Positions 33,684 to 43,259 of a stretch of 64,000 nt of DNA are shown here, one piece after another. The notes under the pieces are model-generated. The model was not told where the DNA came from and did not search any database. It was given only the letters and a program-made list of their open reading frames with translations. Made by a program: the position numbers and the translations under genes. Source of the stretch: CAG-390 sp003523225. Its GTDB lineage: Bacteria > Bacillota > Clostridia > Oscillospirales > CAG-272. The stretch lies in contig CABPZE010000001.1 in the NCBI GenBank assembly GCA_902461815.1, positions 62,001-126,000 of the forward strand, given 5' to 3'. Position 1 is the stretch's first letter. Every line of letters starts with the position of its first letter.

Positions 33684-35090
33684 ATGAGAAAAAACGTATC
33701 AAAAAGTAAATTAAGTCTCGTGACGGCGCTTATCGCGGCGTTGCTGGTTATATGTATGCTCGCCTCAGGCTGCGGGCTTACGGGTTCGGGGGCAGAAAGC
33801 TCCTTTGTTCCGTTTACTTCAGCGCCGGAGGAGTCCTCGGAAGTGTTGACCGACGCGCCGGATGAAAGTACGTCGGAGATAACCGCAGAAACAACGGAAG
33901 GTGACATCACATCCGGAACTTTGCCGCAGACGGAAACCGACCCGGCTCCTGATACTACTGAAGAACCTGAGCCGATAACGGAATCGGTCGTGAGCTTTGC
34001 CGCTTGCGGAGACAATATACTGTACCGTCCAGCGATATGGGAGGCGGCTGACAGAGCCGTTGAGGGCGGCAGAAAATATAATTTCCGTCCGATATACAAA
34101 AATGTAGAGGATATCATTGCTGCGGCGGACATTTCCTTTATCAATCAGGAAACGGTTATTGCCGGCGAGGAATACGGTTATTCCGGATACCCGGCGTTCA
34201 ACAGTCCGCAGGATATTGCAGACGACCTTGTTGACATCGGTTTTGATATTGTTTCCCTTGCAAACAACCATATTCTCGATATGCGTGAAGCAGGGCTTCT
34301 GAATACCCTGAATTACTGGCGCACACTTCCGGTGCTGACGGTGGGCGCGTATATTGACGAGGCTGACGCGGCAGATCTGCGCATTATCGAGCGTAACGGT
34401 GTAAAGATCGCCGTGCTTGCGTACACATACAGTGCCAACAGACGCACGCTTTCCGCCGATTCACCGCTCAGGATCTCGTTTTACAAGGACGCTGACCCTG
34501 CATCTCCGACATACGGTATGATATATGAAGATAAGCTACGCACGGAGGTGGCGGCAGCGCGTGAGGTTGCAGATGTCGTGATCGTTTCCATGCACTGGGG
34601 ATATGAGGACACGCAAAAAGTAAACGATGAGCAAAAGCGGTTGGCACAGCTGCTTTGCGATGCCGGAGCGGATATAATTCTTGGGCAGCATCCGCATGTT
34701 CTGCAGCCGATAGAGTATCTGACCAGTAGTGACAACTCGCACAGTACCTTCTGTGCTTACTCACTCGGTAATTTCGTCGGTATGCAGGGATATGACTACA
34801 ATGCCCTTGGCGGAATACTGACATTTGATATTCGCGTGAATTCACAGGGCGTAGCGGTGGAGAACATTCTGTTCATACCGACTGTCACATATTTTAACGT
34901 GAGCTACCGTGACAACGAAGTATATCTGCTTTCCGATTTCACTTCAGAGCTGTGCAACAGCCACTGTGTGGTCAAACGCGGCTGGGACGGAACATTCGGA
35001 GGAGTTATGACGCTTTCCTCTCTAAGATATTATCTTAACAATGCCATAAGCGACGAATATCTGCCCGAGGCTTTCCGCAAGGGCGGGTAA
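33684..35090 (+). CDS. CapA-family metallophosphatase-like lipoprotein
   Basis: A 468-residue lipoprotein. A signal peptide with lipobox SGC (Cys near residue 30) is followed by a long acidic Thr/Glu/Ser linker. The CapA (PGA_cap) fold then shows the calcineurin-like motifs 'AACGDNILY', 'SFINQETV', 'SLANNHILD', 'VSMHWGYE' and 'LGQHPHVLQ'. CapA proteins take part in making or attaching poly-gamma-glutamate or other capsule polymers at the outer face of the membrane. Its operon partner is the CpsB-like phosphatase. No CapB/CapC ligase genes are in this window, so a role in another polymer is equally possible. A hairpin terminator follows. Confidence 0.88.
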   Translation: MRKNVSKSKLSLVTALIAALLVICMLASGCGLTGSGAESSFVPFTSAPEESSEVLTDAPDESTSEITAETTEGDITSGTLPQTETDPAPDTTEEPEPITESVVSFAACGDNILYRPAIWEAADRAVEGGRKYNFRPIYKNVEDIIAAADISFINQETVIAGEEYGYSGYPAFNSPQDIADDLVDIGFDIVSLANNHILDMREAGLLNTLNYWRTLPVLTVGAYIDEADAADLRIIERNGVKIAVLAYTYSANRRTLSADSPLRISFYKDADPASPTYGMIYEDKLRTEVAAAREVADVVIVSMHWGYEDTQKVNDEQKRLAQLLCDAGADIILGQHPHVLQPIEYLTSSDNSHSTFCAYSLGNFVGMQGYDYNALGGILTFDIRVNSQGVAVENILFIPTVTYFNVSYRDNEVYLLSDFTSELCNSHCVVKRGWDGTFGGVMTLSSLRYYLNNAISDEYLPEAFRKGG

Positions 35091-35140
35091 AAGTCGAAAA
35101 AATCATTTTATTAATAAAAACGATATTTCCGAAATAGTCA

Positions 35141-35172
35141 AGGGTGAAGCACATTCACGTATGCTTCACCCT
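35141..35172. terminator. bidirectional terminator between capA-like gene and addA
   Basis: A perfect 11-bp stem (AGGGTGAAGCA at 35141-35151 with 35162-35172) is followed by a T-rich stretch on the plus strand. It stands between convergent stops at 35090 and 35182. Confidence 0.8.
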
Positions 35173-35181
35173 ATTTTATTT

Positions 35182-38100
35182 TCAGGTATCCAACGGCACT
35201 TTCACAGTATCTCCGAGGCAAAGTGAGTAGATCAGCACGCGGTCGGGGCGTTTTCCGGTAATAAGTTCAAGTGCGGAGCAGTAATACGCCAACTGCTCGC
35301 GGTGGGCTGATATGAGTTTAGCCGCGGCAAGCGCCGGGGTTCTTTTCTCTTTGTCGCTCAGGCGATCTGTTTTGTAGTCGCACAATACCAGCTTTCCCGC
35401 GCTGTCGGTATAAAAGAGATCCATGACTCCCTGTACCAGCACGCGCTCATCCTTCAGCTTTGAAGAAAGCTCGATGTCGGATGCAAACTGCGCGGCTGGA
35501 AGCATTACATTGAAGCGCTGCTCACGGTGTATTCCGGTAGCCTGCCTGACTTCCCCAAAAAGGTCGCTGCGGGAAAAGGCTACAAGCTCATCCCGGCGCA
35601 GAAGCTCCGCTTCACGCTCGGATATGAATCCCAGCGCGAGCAGTCGCGAGGCTTCCTCATCTATCGCCGCCTGCGTTCCGTCAAGGCGAGAAAAGTCGCA
35701 GAACTGCAAAAACAGGTGCGTGGCAGTGCCGCGCTCGGCGGCAAGGTTGGCACCGGATATGCTTTCATCATGCTTGTCAGCCATGAATGAAGGAATTCGG
35801 GAGGCGGAGGCGTCCGCGCGTTTCAGCAGCTCGTCGGTGTTTAGCGTTTCTTCATCGTCAAGCACTCCGGGGTAAAGACGCGATACAGACAGCTTGGCAG
35901 GAACCGAGTGAAGATAAGCGTATGGGTAGGTGAAATCAAATCTTTCTCTGAGCTTTGCTTCAATTTCATCGGAAACGGCACTTTCAACGCACGCTTCCGG
36001 CAACTCCGCTCCGACCGACTCCGAAGTAGCTTCCTTGCTGCTCAGCGTGTTTATTACATAAGAGCCAGCTCCGCGTCCTGTGGCAAGAGAGGTGAGTATC
36101 CAGCTTATGCGGTTTGGTGCTCCGATCACGGATGCACGCCCTCCGCGCGTGGCACGTGTTTGGGCGTCAGAGAGAAGTCCCTCGCTGCCGCGTTTTCCGG
36201 TTTTAGCTGTGATTATCAGCTTGTCGCGCGCGCGCGTCAGCGCAACATAAAGTATTCTGATCTCTTCCTCATCGGACAGAGCGGAGACGTTGTATGCAGC
36301 GGCACGCCGCATAGGCGTATCAAGCTTTGAAATACCGTCGTCTCCGGGAAGCCTCAGCGCCATACCTGCTTCGGGCGAGAAAACCAGATTTTCACCCGCA
36401 TCCCTGCGGTTGAAGGAAGCGCCGAAGCCGACGAGAAATACAACGGGGAACTCAAGCCCCTTCGATTTATGAACAGTCATTATGCTTACCGCGCCGCGAG
36501 CCGATGATGCATCCGACTCTATTTTTATGCCTTCGCTTATCATTCCGTTAATGTAGGAAACAAATTCCGAAAGACCCTTGAAGGCTGACACCTCGAACCG
36601 ACGCGCATATTCATAAAGCCGCTGAAGGTTGGCGCGTCTTTCGGAGGGATGACGCTTTGACTGTTCGGGGGCTGCTCCGGCATATGTGAGCGCCGATGTC
36701 TCATGCCACACGCGCCGCATAAGTCTGTCAACCGGCATTGCCTCGGCATATGAGCGCCAGCTATCAAGACGTGCCAGCGCCTTGCTGCATTTGTCGGCAA
36801 GAAGGCTGTCTTGTCCTTCGGCTGAATAAGATGTAACTGAGTCAAACAATGATATGTCGGTTTTCCCGCCGCGTATGCGCACAAGATCCGCAAGTGTAAA
36901 CCCGAAAACGGGGGATTTGAGCGCTCCCGCAAGTGGAATATCCCGCTGCGGGTTGTCGATAGCGGACAGGATGCTTACAAACATCAGCACCTCCGGGTTG
37001 GCAAACAGATCCTCGCCTACGCTGTTTGCGGCGGGTATTCCAAGAGATGAAAGACGTTCGGCGATCTTTGCGGCGTGCTTTTTTGATCGGGAAAGCACAG
37101 CAATGTCACCCGGATCACGTCCGGATGAAAGCATACCGGCAATGCGGGAGCAGACATAGCTTATTTCGGGATCGTCTTTTGTAGGTTCATCATCCTTTTC
37201 CTCATCGGCATCGTTTCCGGCGTTCGGTTCGATAAGCGTTATCTCAACCTTTTCGTCCGGCACCTGAACGTCGGGGTCATATTTGCGTGAGAAGATCAGG
37301 TCGTCCTCCGGGCGGTATCCGATGCCGTGAGCCTGCGGAGAGTCCTCGGACGCCGAAAAGAGGTGTGCCGAGACGGCGTTTGTGAAATTGACAATATTTT
37401 CGGAGCAGCGGAAGTTTTCCGACATGAACACCGAGCGCGGGGCGTTGTCATCCGGTTCTTCGCCCGGAGTCAGCGGAGCAAAGCTTTTGCGATAGCCGGC
37501 GAAGATGGACGGCTCAGCACCGCGGAAGGAATATATGCTTTGCTTGATGTCTCCGACCATGAACAGATTGTCACCACGCGAAACGGCGCGGAAAATAGCA
37601 TCCTGAACCGGGTCGGTGTCCTGATATTCGTCAACGAATATTTCCGAAAAGCGTTCGCGCCATTGCATGGCTGTCGGAGTCGGGTTTCCGTCCGCGCCGA
37701 TGAGCAGACTGTACGCATATCCGCGTATATCGGAAAATTCGCATATTGAACGCGCGTTTTTTTCCTCACGGAAGGCGTCGCGATATGAAACAAGCAGCCG
37801 CGAAAGTGTTCTTAGCAATGAAGCAGTCCTCAGTTGTGTTTCGGATATTTCATCGTCGCTCATGGAGAAATATTTGCTTTGAATGTCCCCAATGCTTTTC
37901 TTGCACCCGTTGCGTATAGCCGCAAGCTCTTCCGCGCGTTCGGGTTTTGTACCCTTTTTGAAGGAAGGAAGACGCAGGGGAGAGTAGTCGGCAAGCAGGC
38001 GGCGCATTTTTTCGCTGTCGGGATCCCTTGCGGCATCAAGCAGTGCGTTTACTGTGTCAAGATCGTACCGGAACGCGCGTATGTACCCCTCCGGATATAT

Positions 38101-38826
38101 CGGATCAGCTGAAATTTCCTCCACGGCGGCGCTCATCGTACGCGACGCGTCGTCCAGCGTGTCAAAAATCGAATCAAGCGCACATTTTCCGGCTCGGCTT
38201 TCGAAAAAAGGTCGCCGTGACTCCTGCTCAAGCAGTTCGGCATCGTCGGCGGGAACATACATTCCGCGCGGAAGACACTCAAGGCGCGGAATTACATCCG
38301 TAATCAGTATTTCAGCCAGCCTTGCGTCACCGCGCGCGGTGGTAAGTGATTCGGCAAGCGGGGGAAATTCGGGCTCGGTGTCATAAAAGAGCTCGATAAT
38401 ATTCTGCATACAGTCGCTGCGAAGCGGGGCAAGCTCGCTGTCGTCCGCAAGCCGGAAGGAGGCGGGTAGTCCCAGACGCTGAAAATTTTCGCGTACCACA
38501 TCAAGATAAAAGGAGTCGATGGTGCATATGCGTGCGCTCCCTACGGCGATGAGCTGACGGGAAAGATGTGCGTCTGAGGGATTCAGCGCCAGCTCTGCCG
38601 ACAGCGCGGCGCTGATACGCGTGCGAAGCTCTCCTGCGGCGGCGCGCGTAAAGGTGACAATTAGCATATCTGAAATGTCGCGCGGGCATTCCGGGTCTGT
38701 AAGCTCGCGTATGATCCTTTCGGTCAGCGTGGCGGTCTTGCCCGAGCCTGCCGCGGCGGATATAAGAAGCGTCCTGCCGTGTACATCTATTGCAGTACGC
38801 TGTGATTTTGTAAAGCTGACAGCCAT
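35182..38826 (-). CDS. addA: ATP-dependent helicase/nuclease subunit A
   Basis: A 1214-residue UvrD-like helicase with a C-terminal nuclease domain, normal length for AddA. Walker A (AAAGSGKTA) lies near residue 25, with later helicase motifs 'DEYQDTDPVQ', 'GDIKQSIYSFRGA', 'MTVHKSKGLEFPVVFL' and 'RILYVALTRARDKL'. The RecB-type nuclease motif is in 'VLCDYKTDRL' (~1150) with the upstream Asp in 'GVMDLFY'. With AddB it unwinds and resects broken DNA ends and loads RecA after Chi recognition. It lies 55 nt downstream of addB. The ATG is preceded by a weak GGAAAGGA-like site. Confidence 0.96.
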   Translation of the reverse strand: MAVSFTKSQRTAIDVHGRTLLISAAAGSGKTATLTERIIRELTDPECPRDISDMLIVTFTRAAAGELRTRISAALSAELALNPSDAHLSRQLIAVGSARICTIDSFYLDVVRENFQRLGLPASFRLADDSELAPLRSDCMQNIIELFYDTEPEFPPLAESLTTARGDARLAEILITDVIPRLECLPRGMYVPADDAELLEQESRRPFFESRAGKCALDSIFDTLDDASRTMSAAVEEISADPIYPEGYIRAFRYDLDTVNALLDAARDPDSEKMRRLLADYSPLRLPSFKKGTKPERAEELAAIRNGCKKSIGDIQSKYFSMSDDEISETQLRTASLLRTLSRLLVSYRDAFREEKNARSICEFSDIRGYAYSLLIGADGNPTPTAMQWRERFSEIFVDEYQDTDPVQDAIFRAVSRGDNLFMVGDIKQSIYSFRGAEPSIFAGYRKSFAPLTPGEEPDDNAPRSVFMSENFRCSENIVNFTNAVSAHLFSASEDSPQAHGIGYRPEDDLIFSRKYDPDVQVPDEKVEITLIEPNAGNDADEEKDDEPTKDDPEISYVCSRIAGMLSSGRDPGDIAVLSRSKKHAAKIAERLSSLGIPAANSVGEDLFANPEVLMFVSILSAIDNPQRDIPLAGALKSPVFGFTLADLVRIRGGKTDISLFDSVTSYSAEGQDSLLADKCSKALARLDSWRSYAEAMPVDRLMRRVWHETSALTYAGAAPEQSKRHPSERRANLQRLYEYARRFEVSAFKGLSEFVSYINGMISEGIKIESDASSARGAVSIMTVHKSKGLEFPVVFLVGFGASFNRRDAGENLVFSPEAGMALRLPGDDGISKLDTPMRRAAAYNVSALSDEEEIRILYVALTRARDKLIITAKTGKRGSEGLLSDAQTRATRGGRASVIGAPNRISWILTSLATGRGAGSYVINTLSSKEATSESVGAELPEACVESAVSDEIEAKLRERFDFTYPYAYLHSVPAKLSVSRLYPGVLDDEETLNTDELLKRADASASRIPSFMADKHDESISGANLAAERGTATHLFLQFCDFSRLDGTQAAIDEEASRLLALGFISEREAELLRRDELVAFSRSDLFGEVRQATGIHREQRFNVMLPAAQFASDIELSSKLKDERVLVQGVMDLFYTDSAGKLVLCDYKTDRLSDKEKRTPALAAAKLISAHREQLAYYCSALELITGKRPDRVLIYSLCLGDTVKVPLDT

Positions 38827-38881
38827 TTTTGACTATTCCTTTCCCACGCAAGCGGAATTTTGCCTTGGCGGTGTTGAAATT

Positions 38882-41800
38882 TTAGTTTGATTTCAGTGCG
38901 GCGCGGCATACAGCGGCATACGGGCAGCTTCCGCATACTATCTTTCCGCTGCTGCCTACCTGCGGAGAAGCGCACGCTCTGCCGGAGCGCATATCGCCCG
39001 CAATGCGAGACACTGTATTTTCAAGCTCGGAGAAGAGCTGTTCCATGCCGTCGGGGGGCAGCAGAGCGGCAGACGGAGTGCCGTCGCGCGAATATTTTGC
39101 CCCCTGCATAAAGTGAGGGTCGCGTTCGGCACTCAGCGCGTTAAGCACTTCACTTCTGTCTATTACAAGTCCTGAACGGCGTATCGACTGACGCGCCTTT
39201 TGTCTTACATCCTCTGGGGAGACAGGTCTTTCAAGCATTACGGCGGGAACATTAGAGGAGAGATATGTTATTGCCGCCGGAACGGGGGCTTTGCCGAAGC
39301 GTTCGTCTTTCCCGGAGCTTCCGTAGCGTGTGATTGAATAAAGATATATCGGAAGCTGAAGCTCAAAGCCACGGTGCATTTCTTCAATTGAAAAATCCTT
39401 GCTTCCGGTTTTGTAATCCACAACACGAACAAGTGTTTGTCCGCTTACGGGATCAATGGCAGTATCCACACGGTCGGCGATACCGCGCAACAGTGCGCTC
39501 CCCCCGTCGGGAAGCGGAAATTCTGCCGCCGGGATACCCCTTCCGTCTGCGCTCATGCCTATCGGAAGCTCAAGAGCCGCAGGACGGAAAGTGCCGGAGG
39601 AAAATTCGGCGAATATATCCGAGATAAGAAGCTCGGTCACGCGGCGCATGCGGTTTATCCTGTATTTGATGCGCGGGGATACTGTATCCGCTCCGAGCAG
39701 GGATATATAGTCAGCGACGATACGGTCAAGAATGCGTGCCGCTTTTTCCTCATCCGGCGGGCAGTCAAATCCGCCATCTGAAGATATGGTAATCAGAAAG
39801 CGTTCAAGCACACGGTGAACAAAGCTGCCCATTCCGGCATACCCAAATTCTGCACGCGCGTTTTCGTCAAGCCGGAGTATATATTTCAGATAGTAACCGC
39901 AGGGACAGCCTACAAAGCTTTCAAGCTTTGACTGGGTAAGCTCGATACGTTCTCCGAAAACCTCGCGTGCAAGCTCTGCGGGGACAGCTTCACGTCGCGC
40001 GCTGAGCGGTAATAAAACATCATTCCCGGATATTGCTGATCCTGCATCATTACCAAGGCAACGCCGTATGGCGTCTCCGACAGGGGTTCCGGAGTACATA
40101 GAGATATATTCAAGCGCTGTGCGCTTGCTCCATATGCGGTCCTCCGGTAACAGGTCTTTTTCGGTCTTTACCTTTATGTACGGTAATATCAGGCTCAGTC
40201 TCAAAAATGCCGAGGAGGGGCGGCAGGAAGAGCCGGAGGCGTCCGCCTCATGCATGAATACCAAAAGCCGTTCTGACGGAACAGAAATGGCTCGCAGAAG
40301 ATAAAACAGCTCGTCGGATGCCGCCTCATCCATTCCACCGGAAAGATCGAGCTTCATTGCAGCAAGGGTTTCGCGCTCGCGGTCGGTGATAAGTCCGCCG
40401 CGGGCGGTATTGTGCGGGAACTCACCCTCGTTCAGCCCTATTATCAATGCACATTTACGCTCGCCTGCTCTCAGCATATTTGCCGACCCTATCATGACCT
40501 CGTCACAGCCTGTCGGGATCGTTCCGATCTCAGCGGAATCAAAGGCAATACGAAGCGCCGCCGCAAAGGTGGCAAGATCGGGCTTGCCGTCAAACACATC
40601 GCAAAGGCATTCAAGCGCGTCGGCGGCGGAGTCGTAAAGACGGATGTTTTCCTCAGCCTCTCGTCTTCTGCCTTCGGAAAGCTCACGAGCCGCAAGCTCA
40701 CGCAGCGTTTCCCGGACATTCAAAGCGTCAAGGTACTCCCATAACGCGCGGCATATCCCGGCGGTATCGTCGGCTGCTTCGATGGAGGCGAAAAGGGGAA
40801 TGAGCCTGTCACGCAGCAGAATACGGACACGGTTTGCCGTCGTAAGAATTTCCGCTCCGCGCACACTTTGATGCGTAACATAGCCGTCGGGATTCATGTT
40901 CCAGTTTTCTTCGGAATAAAATGACCGTCCGTTTATGTTCCATTTTTCGGCGTAGGCTTCAAATATGTCAATATCACGCGCGGAAATTCCGCAAAGCCCG
41001 GTTTTCAGGTGTGCAATAACGTCGCTGCGTCGCCAGCCGTATATCTTTATTCTGATAGCCGATAAGATAAGACGTGCCAGCGGACGTGTGGAAAAGCCGG
41101 TCTTCTCCGACAGAAAATATGGAATATCCAGCTTTTCAAGCGCCGGATCAATGATTCCGCGATATTTTTCGGCGTCACGCGCAATAATTGCAATATCCCG
41201 GCAGCGGTAGCCGTCCATTATCAGAGCCTTTACGCGCGCGGCGGCTGCGTCACATTCCGAATACGTGTCGCAAAGCGAGTAAAGCTCAATATGTCCGCGC
41301 GCCTGCGTCGGAATCTCTGCCGTCTTTGACATATCGTGAAACTGTTCGCACACAGCTCTCAGCTCTTCGTTTCCGGCGCGCCGATTTTCTCCGAGGCAAA
41401 TTATCTGTGGAGTTATACCGAGTGCGGAGGCGTCGCGTCTTATCCTGTCGGAGCATTTTTTTGACGACAGAGCGCAAAGAGCGCGGTCGCGCGGAGAATC
41501 AAGCGGCAGGGTGATCAATGTTTCCTCTGCCTGACGCATTATCAGGCGAATTATTTCGTGCTCCTGCTTTGTAAAGCTCGAAAATGAGTCTATGTAGACC
41601 GCTGTTCCTGTAAAATACGGAGCTTCGGCAAGCTTTTCGGCGAGACGGGAAAGGTCGTCGTCGGAATCGGTATAGTTCTGACCGAGCAGGGCGTCATATG
41701 CGGCGTAGACAAGCGAAAGGTCGGTGAGCTTTTTTCCGAGTGCGCGGTCTGAACCGTCACCGGCAGAGAGCTTTCGAGCCGCGTCGGACAGCGCCTCCGG

Positions 41801-42196
41801 TGTTACGCCGCAGTTTTTGAATTCCCGGATCGAATCCAACATTGCCGACGGAAGAGAGCTGTCCGTGGCTCTGCCGCTGTATTCGGTAAGAAAAGGGGAG
41901 CACTCACGTATTGCCCGCCACATGAAAAGCTGCTTGCGGCTTTTGTCTGCATAATTATATACAAGTCCGCCTCGCTCTCGGAATACGCGGTTTGCAAGTC
42001 GGGAAAAGTTCAGCGCTTCGATATAAAGCTGAGCCGACGGCGGCAGCTGTCCCGCAATGGTACGCTCGACATCCACAGTCTGCTGTTCCGGCACGATGAG
42101 AAAAGCCCGTCTGCCGGATCTGACATCTGCCAAAAGGCGCGACATTATATAGCTTGTTTTTCCTGAACCCGGAACTCCGTAAACAAATTCAACCAT
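38882..42196 (-). CDS. addB: ATP-dependent helicase/nuclease subunit B
   Basis: A 1104-residue partner of AddA. Walker A is at the very start (GVPGSGKTS, residues 8-16). The C-terminal nuclease domain contains 'VVDYKTGSKDFS'. The four cysteines of the 4Fe-4S cluster are recognisable: one in 'VGCPCGYY' and three near the end in 'CGSCPYAAVC', with the C-x2-C-x5-C spacing known from Bacillus AddB. The complex acts in double-strand-break repair. It begins 22 nt after an unrecognised membrane protein gene and appears cotranscribed with it and with addA. Confidence 0.96.
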   Translation of the reverse strand: MVEFVYGVPGSGKTSYIMSRLLADVRSGRRAFLIVPEQQTVDVERTIAGQLPPSAQLYIEALNFSRLANRVFRERGGLVYNYADKSRKQLFMWRAIRECSPFLTEYSGRATDSSLPSAMLDSIREFKNCGVTPEALSDAARKLSAGDGSDRALGKKLTDLSLVYAAYDALLGQNYTDSDDDLSRLAEKLAEAPYFTGTAVYIDSFSSFTKQEHEIIRLIMRQAEETLITLPLDSPRDRALCALSSKKCSDRIRRDASALGITPQIICLGENRRAGNEELRAVCEQFHDMSKTAEIPTQARGHIELYSLCDTYSECDAAAARVKALIMDGYRCRDIAIIARDAEKYRGIIDPALEKLDIPYFLSEKTGFSTRPLARLILSAIRIKIYGWRRSDVIAHLKTGLCGISARDIDIFEAYAEKWNINGRSFYSEENWNMNPDGYVTHQSVRGAEILTTANRVRILLRDRLIPLFASIEAADDTAGICRALWEYLDALNVRETLRELAARELSEGRRREAEENIRLYDSAADALECLCDVFDGKPDLATFAAALRIAFDSAEIGTIPTGCDEVMIGSANMLRAGERKCALIIGLNEGEFPHNTARGGLITDRERETLAAMKLDLSGGMDEAASDELFYLLRAISVPSERLLVFMHEADASGSSCRPSSAFLRLSLILPYIKVKTEKDLLPEDRIWSKRTALEYISMYSGTPVGDAIRRCLGNDAGSAISGNDVLLPLSARREAVPAELAREVFGERIELTQSKLESFVGCPCGYYLKYILRLDENARAEFGYAGMGSFVHRVLERFLITISSDGGFDCPPDEEKAARILDRIVADYISLLGADTVSPRIKYRINRMRRVTELLISDIFAEFSSGTFRPAALELPIGMSADGRGIPAAEFPLPDGGSALLRGIADRVDTAIDPVSGQTLVRVVDYKTGSKDFSIEEMHRGFELQLPIYLYSITRYGSSGKDERFGKAPVPAAITYLSSNVPAVMLERPVSPEDVRQKARQSIRRSGLVIDRSEVLNALSAERDPHFMQGAKYSRDGTPSAALLPPDGMEQLFSELENTVSRIAGDMRSGRACASPQVGSSGKIVCGSCPYAAVCRAALKSN

Positions 42197-42218
42197 TGAC
42201 GTGCTTCCTTAAATTAAC

Positions 42219-42962
42219 TCAAAGATAAATAAACATTGTGCCGCGATCTTCAAAAAGTCGGGGATGGCGGCGCCGCAATCTGAAATAGGCTTGCCTGCGT
42301 ATAATATACACTCCTTCGGATTCGCACCTGACTGAAGAATACTGACCGTGCCCGCCGATCCCGCAGGAAGCGAAAATATACGGCGACACAACAAATACCG
42401 TGCATTCCGTTGATACGGCAAGTGTTTTTGCGTTGTAAGAGAGAAATCTTTTTTTTCCGAGCGCTCCGCGCGGCGGAAAAATAAATATGATATTTCTGTT
42501 TTGGGTTATGCGTGAAACGATCGCCTCAGCCTTTCTGCCGCTTATCACGGAATCAAGAGAGGCGGCAAGCGTCAGAAGCAGCAGGGCAGGAGAGAAGGCA
42601 AGCATAATTCCGGCGGCAATCAGGAACGCCGCACCGGTTTCAAGCGCCGACAGCAGCAAGGCTCCTATGCGCAGTGTGGCGGATATCAGCTTGAATTTTC
42701 GTGCGAATGCCAGTATTTCGTCCCATATTTCATATCCGCGCGTAGAGCTTATCGAGTCCCATATAAACATGATGTAGCTTTTGTGCGAAAAAAGCTTGCG
42801 TTCAAGCGCTGCTGACGCCGCACGGGCTTCCGCAATACCGTCCGACCGTGCGCGCAGTACGTCAAGGCGGCGTGTGTCCCGCGCTATTTTTGCTTCAAGC
42901 CTTGCTTCTTCGCTGAAGAACGAAGGTCTTTGGCGCTTATTTTCACCTTGCGTGTTTCCCAT
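42219..42962 (-). CDS. unrecognised membrane protein upstream of addBA
   Basis: A 247-residue protein of unknown function. Residues ~15-70 form a charged, Ala/Arg-rich helix likely to be coiled coil. Two hydrophobic segments follow at ~100-140, then a basic stretch and a C-terminal strand-rich part ('RNIIFIFPPRGALGKKRF', 'CTVFVVSPYIFASC', 'EGVYIIRRQAY') that looks like a small cytoplasmic domain. The start at 42962 has only a weak ribosome binding site. It is separated from addB by 22 nt and shares its promoter, so it may link the repair nuclease to the membrane or merely share transcription. No family was recognised. Confidence 0.65.
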   Translation of the reverse strand: MGNTQGENKRQRPSFFSEEARLEAKIARDTRRLDVLRARSDGIAEARAASAALERKLFSHKSYIMFIWDSISSTRGYEIWDEILAFARKFKLISATLRIGALLLSALETGAAFLIAAGIMLAFSPALLLLTLAASLDSVISGRKAEAIVSRITQNRNIIFIFPPRGALGKKRFLSYNAKTLAVSTECTVFVVSPYIFASCGIGGHGQYSSVRCESEGVYIIRRQAYFRLRRRHPRLFEDRGTMFIYL

Positions 42963-43004
42963 AACTGCTTTTACCGCGACTGAAACGGATCTCTTTCTGT
43001 ATAA

Positions 43005-43033
43005 AGTATATCATAATTTTCTCTCCAAAACAA
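43005..43033 (-). promoter_or_regulatory. sigma-A promoter for the membrane protein-addB-addA operon
   Basis: On the minus strand TTGTTT (43033-43028), a 17-nt spacer and TATACT (43010-43005) lie about 42 nt before the ATG at 42962. Confidence 0.6.
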
Positions 43034-43082
43034 TGATTTGTCGAAAAACTGTTGTTTATTCGAAGCAATTGGCGATAAAATC

Positions 43083-43111
43083 TTGAAAAAAACAGTTTTT
43101 TGGTGTATACT
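43083..43111 (+). promoter_or_regulatory. sigma-A promoter upstream of the HtrA protease gene
   Basis: TTGAAA (43083-43088), a 17-nt spacer and TATACT (43106-43111) would give a leader of ~140 nt to the ATG at 43260. A second TATAAT box further down (near 43212) lacks a good -35 and could serve an alternative or activator-dependent start. Confidence 0.55.
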
Positions 43112-43259
43112 GTTAATATAGTTCGGATAAAAACGTGTTTTTTTAAAAAAGATATTCCTTGTAATGATTTCAATTGTTATTTTGTGCATCATCATCAAAC
43201 CGTCACAATACGGCTCTATAATATAGTCAAATCAAAAAGAACGAAGGAGAGATCGTGTT

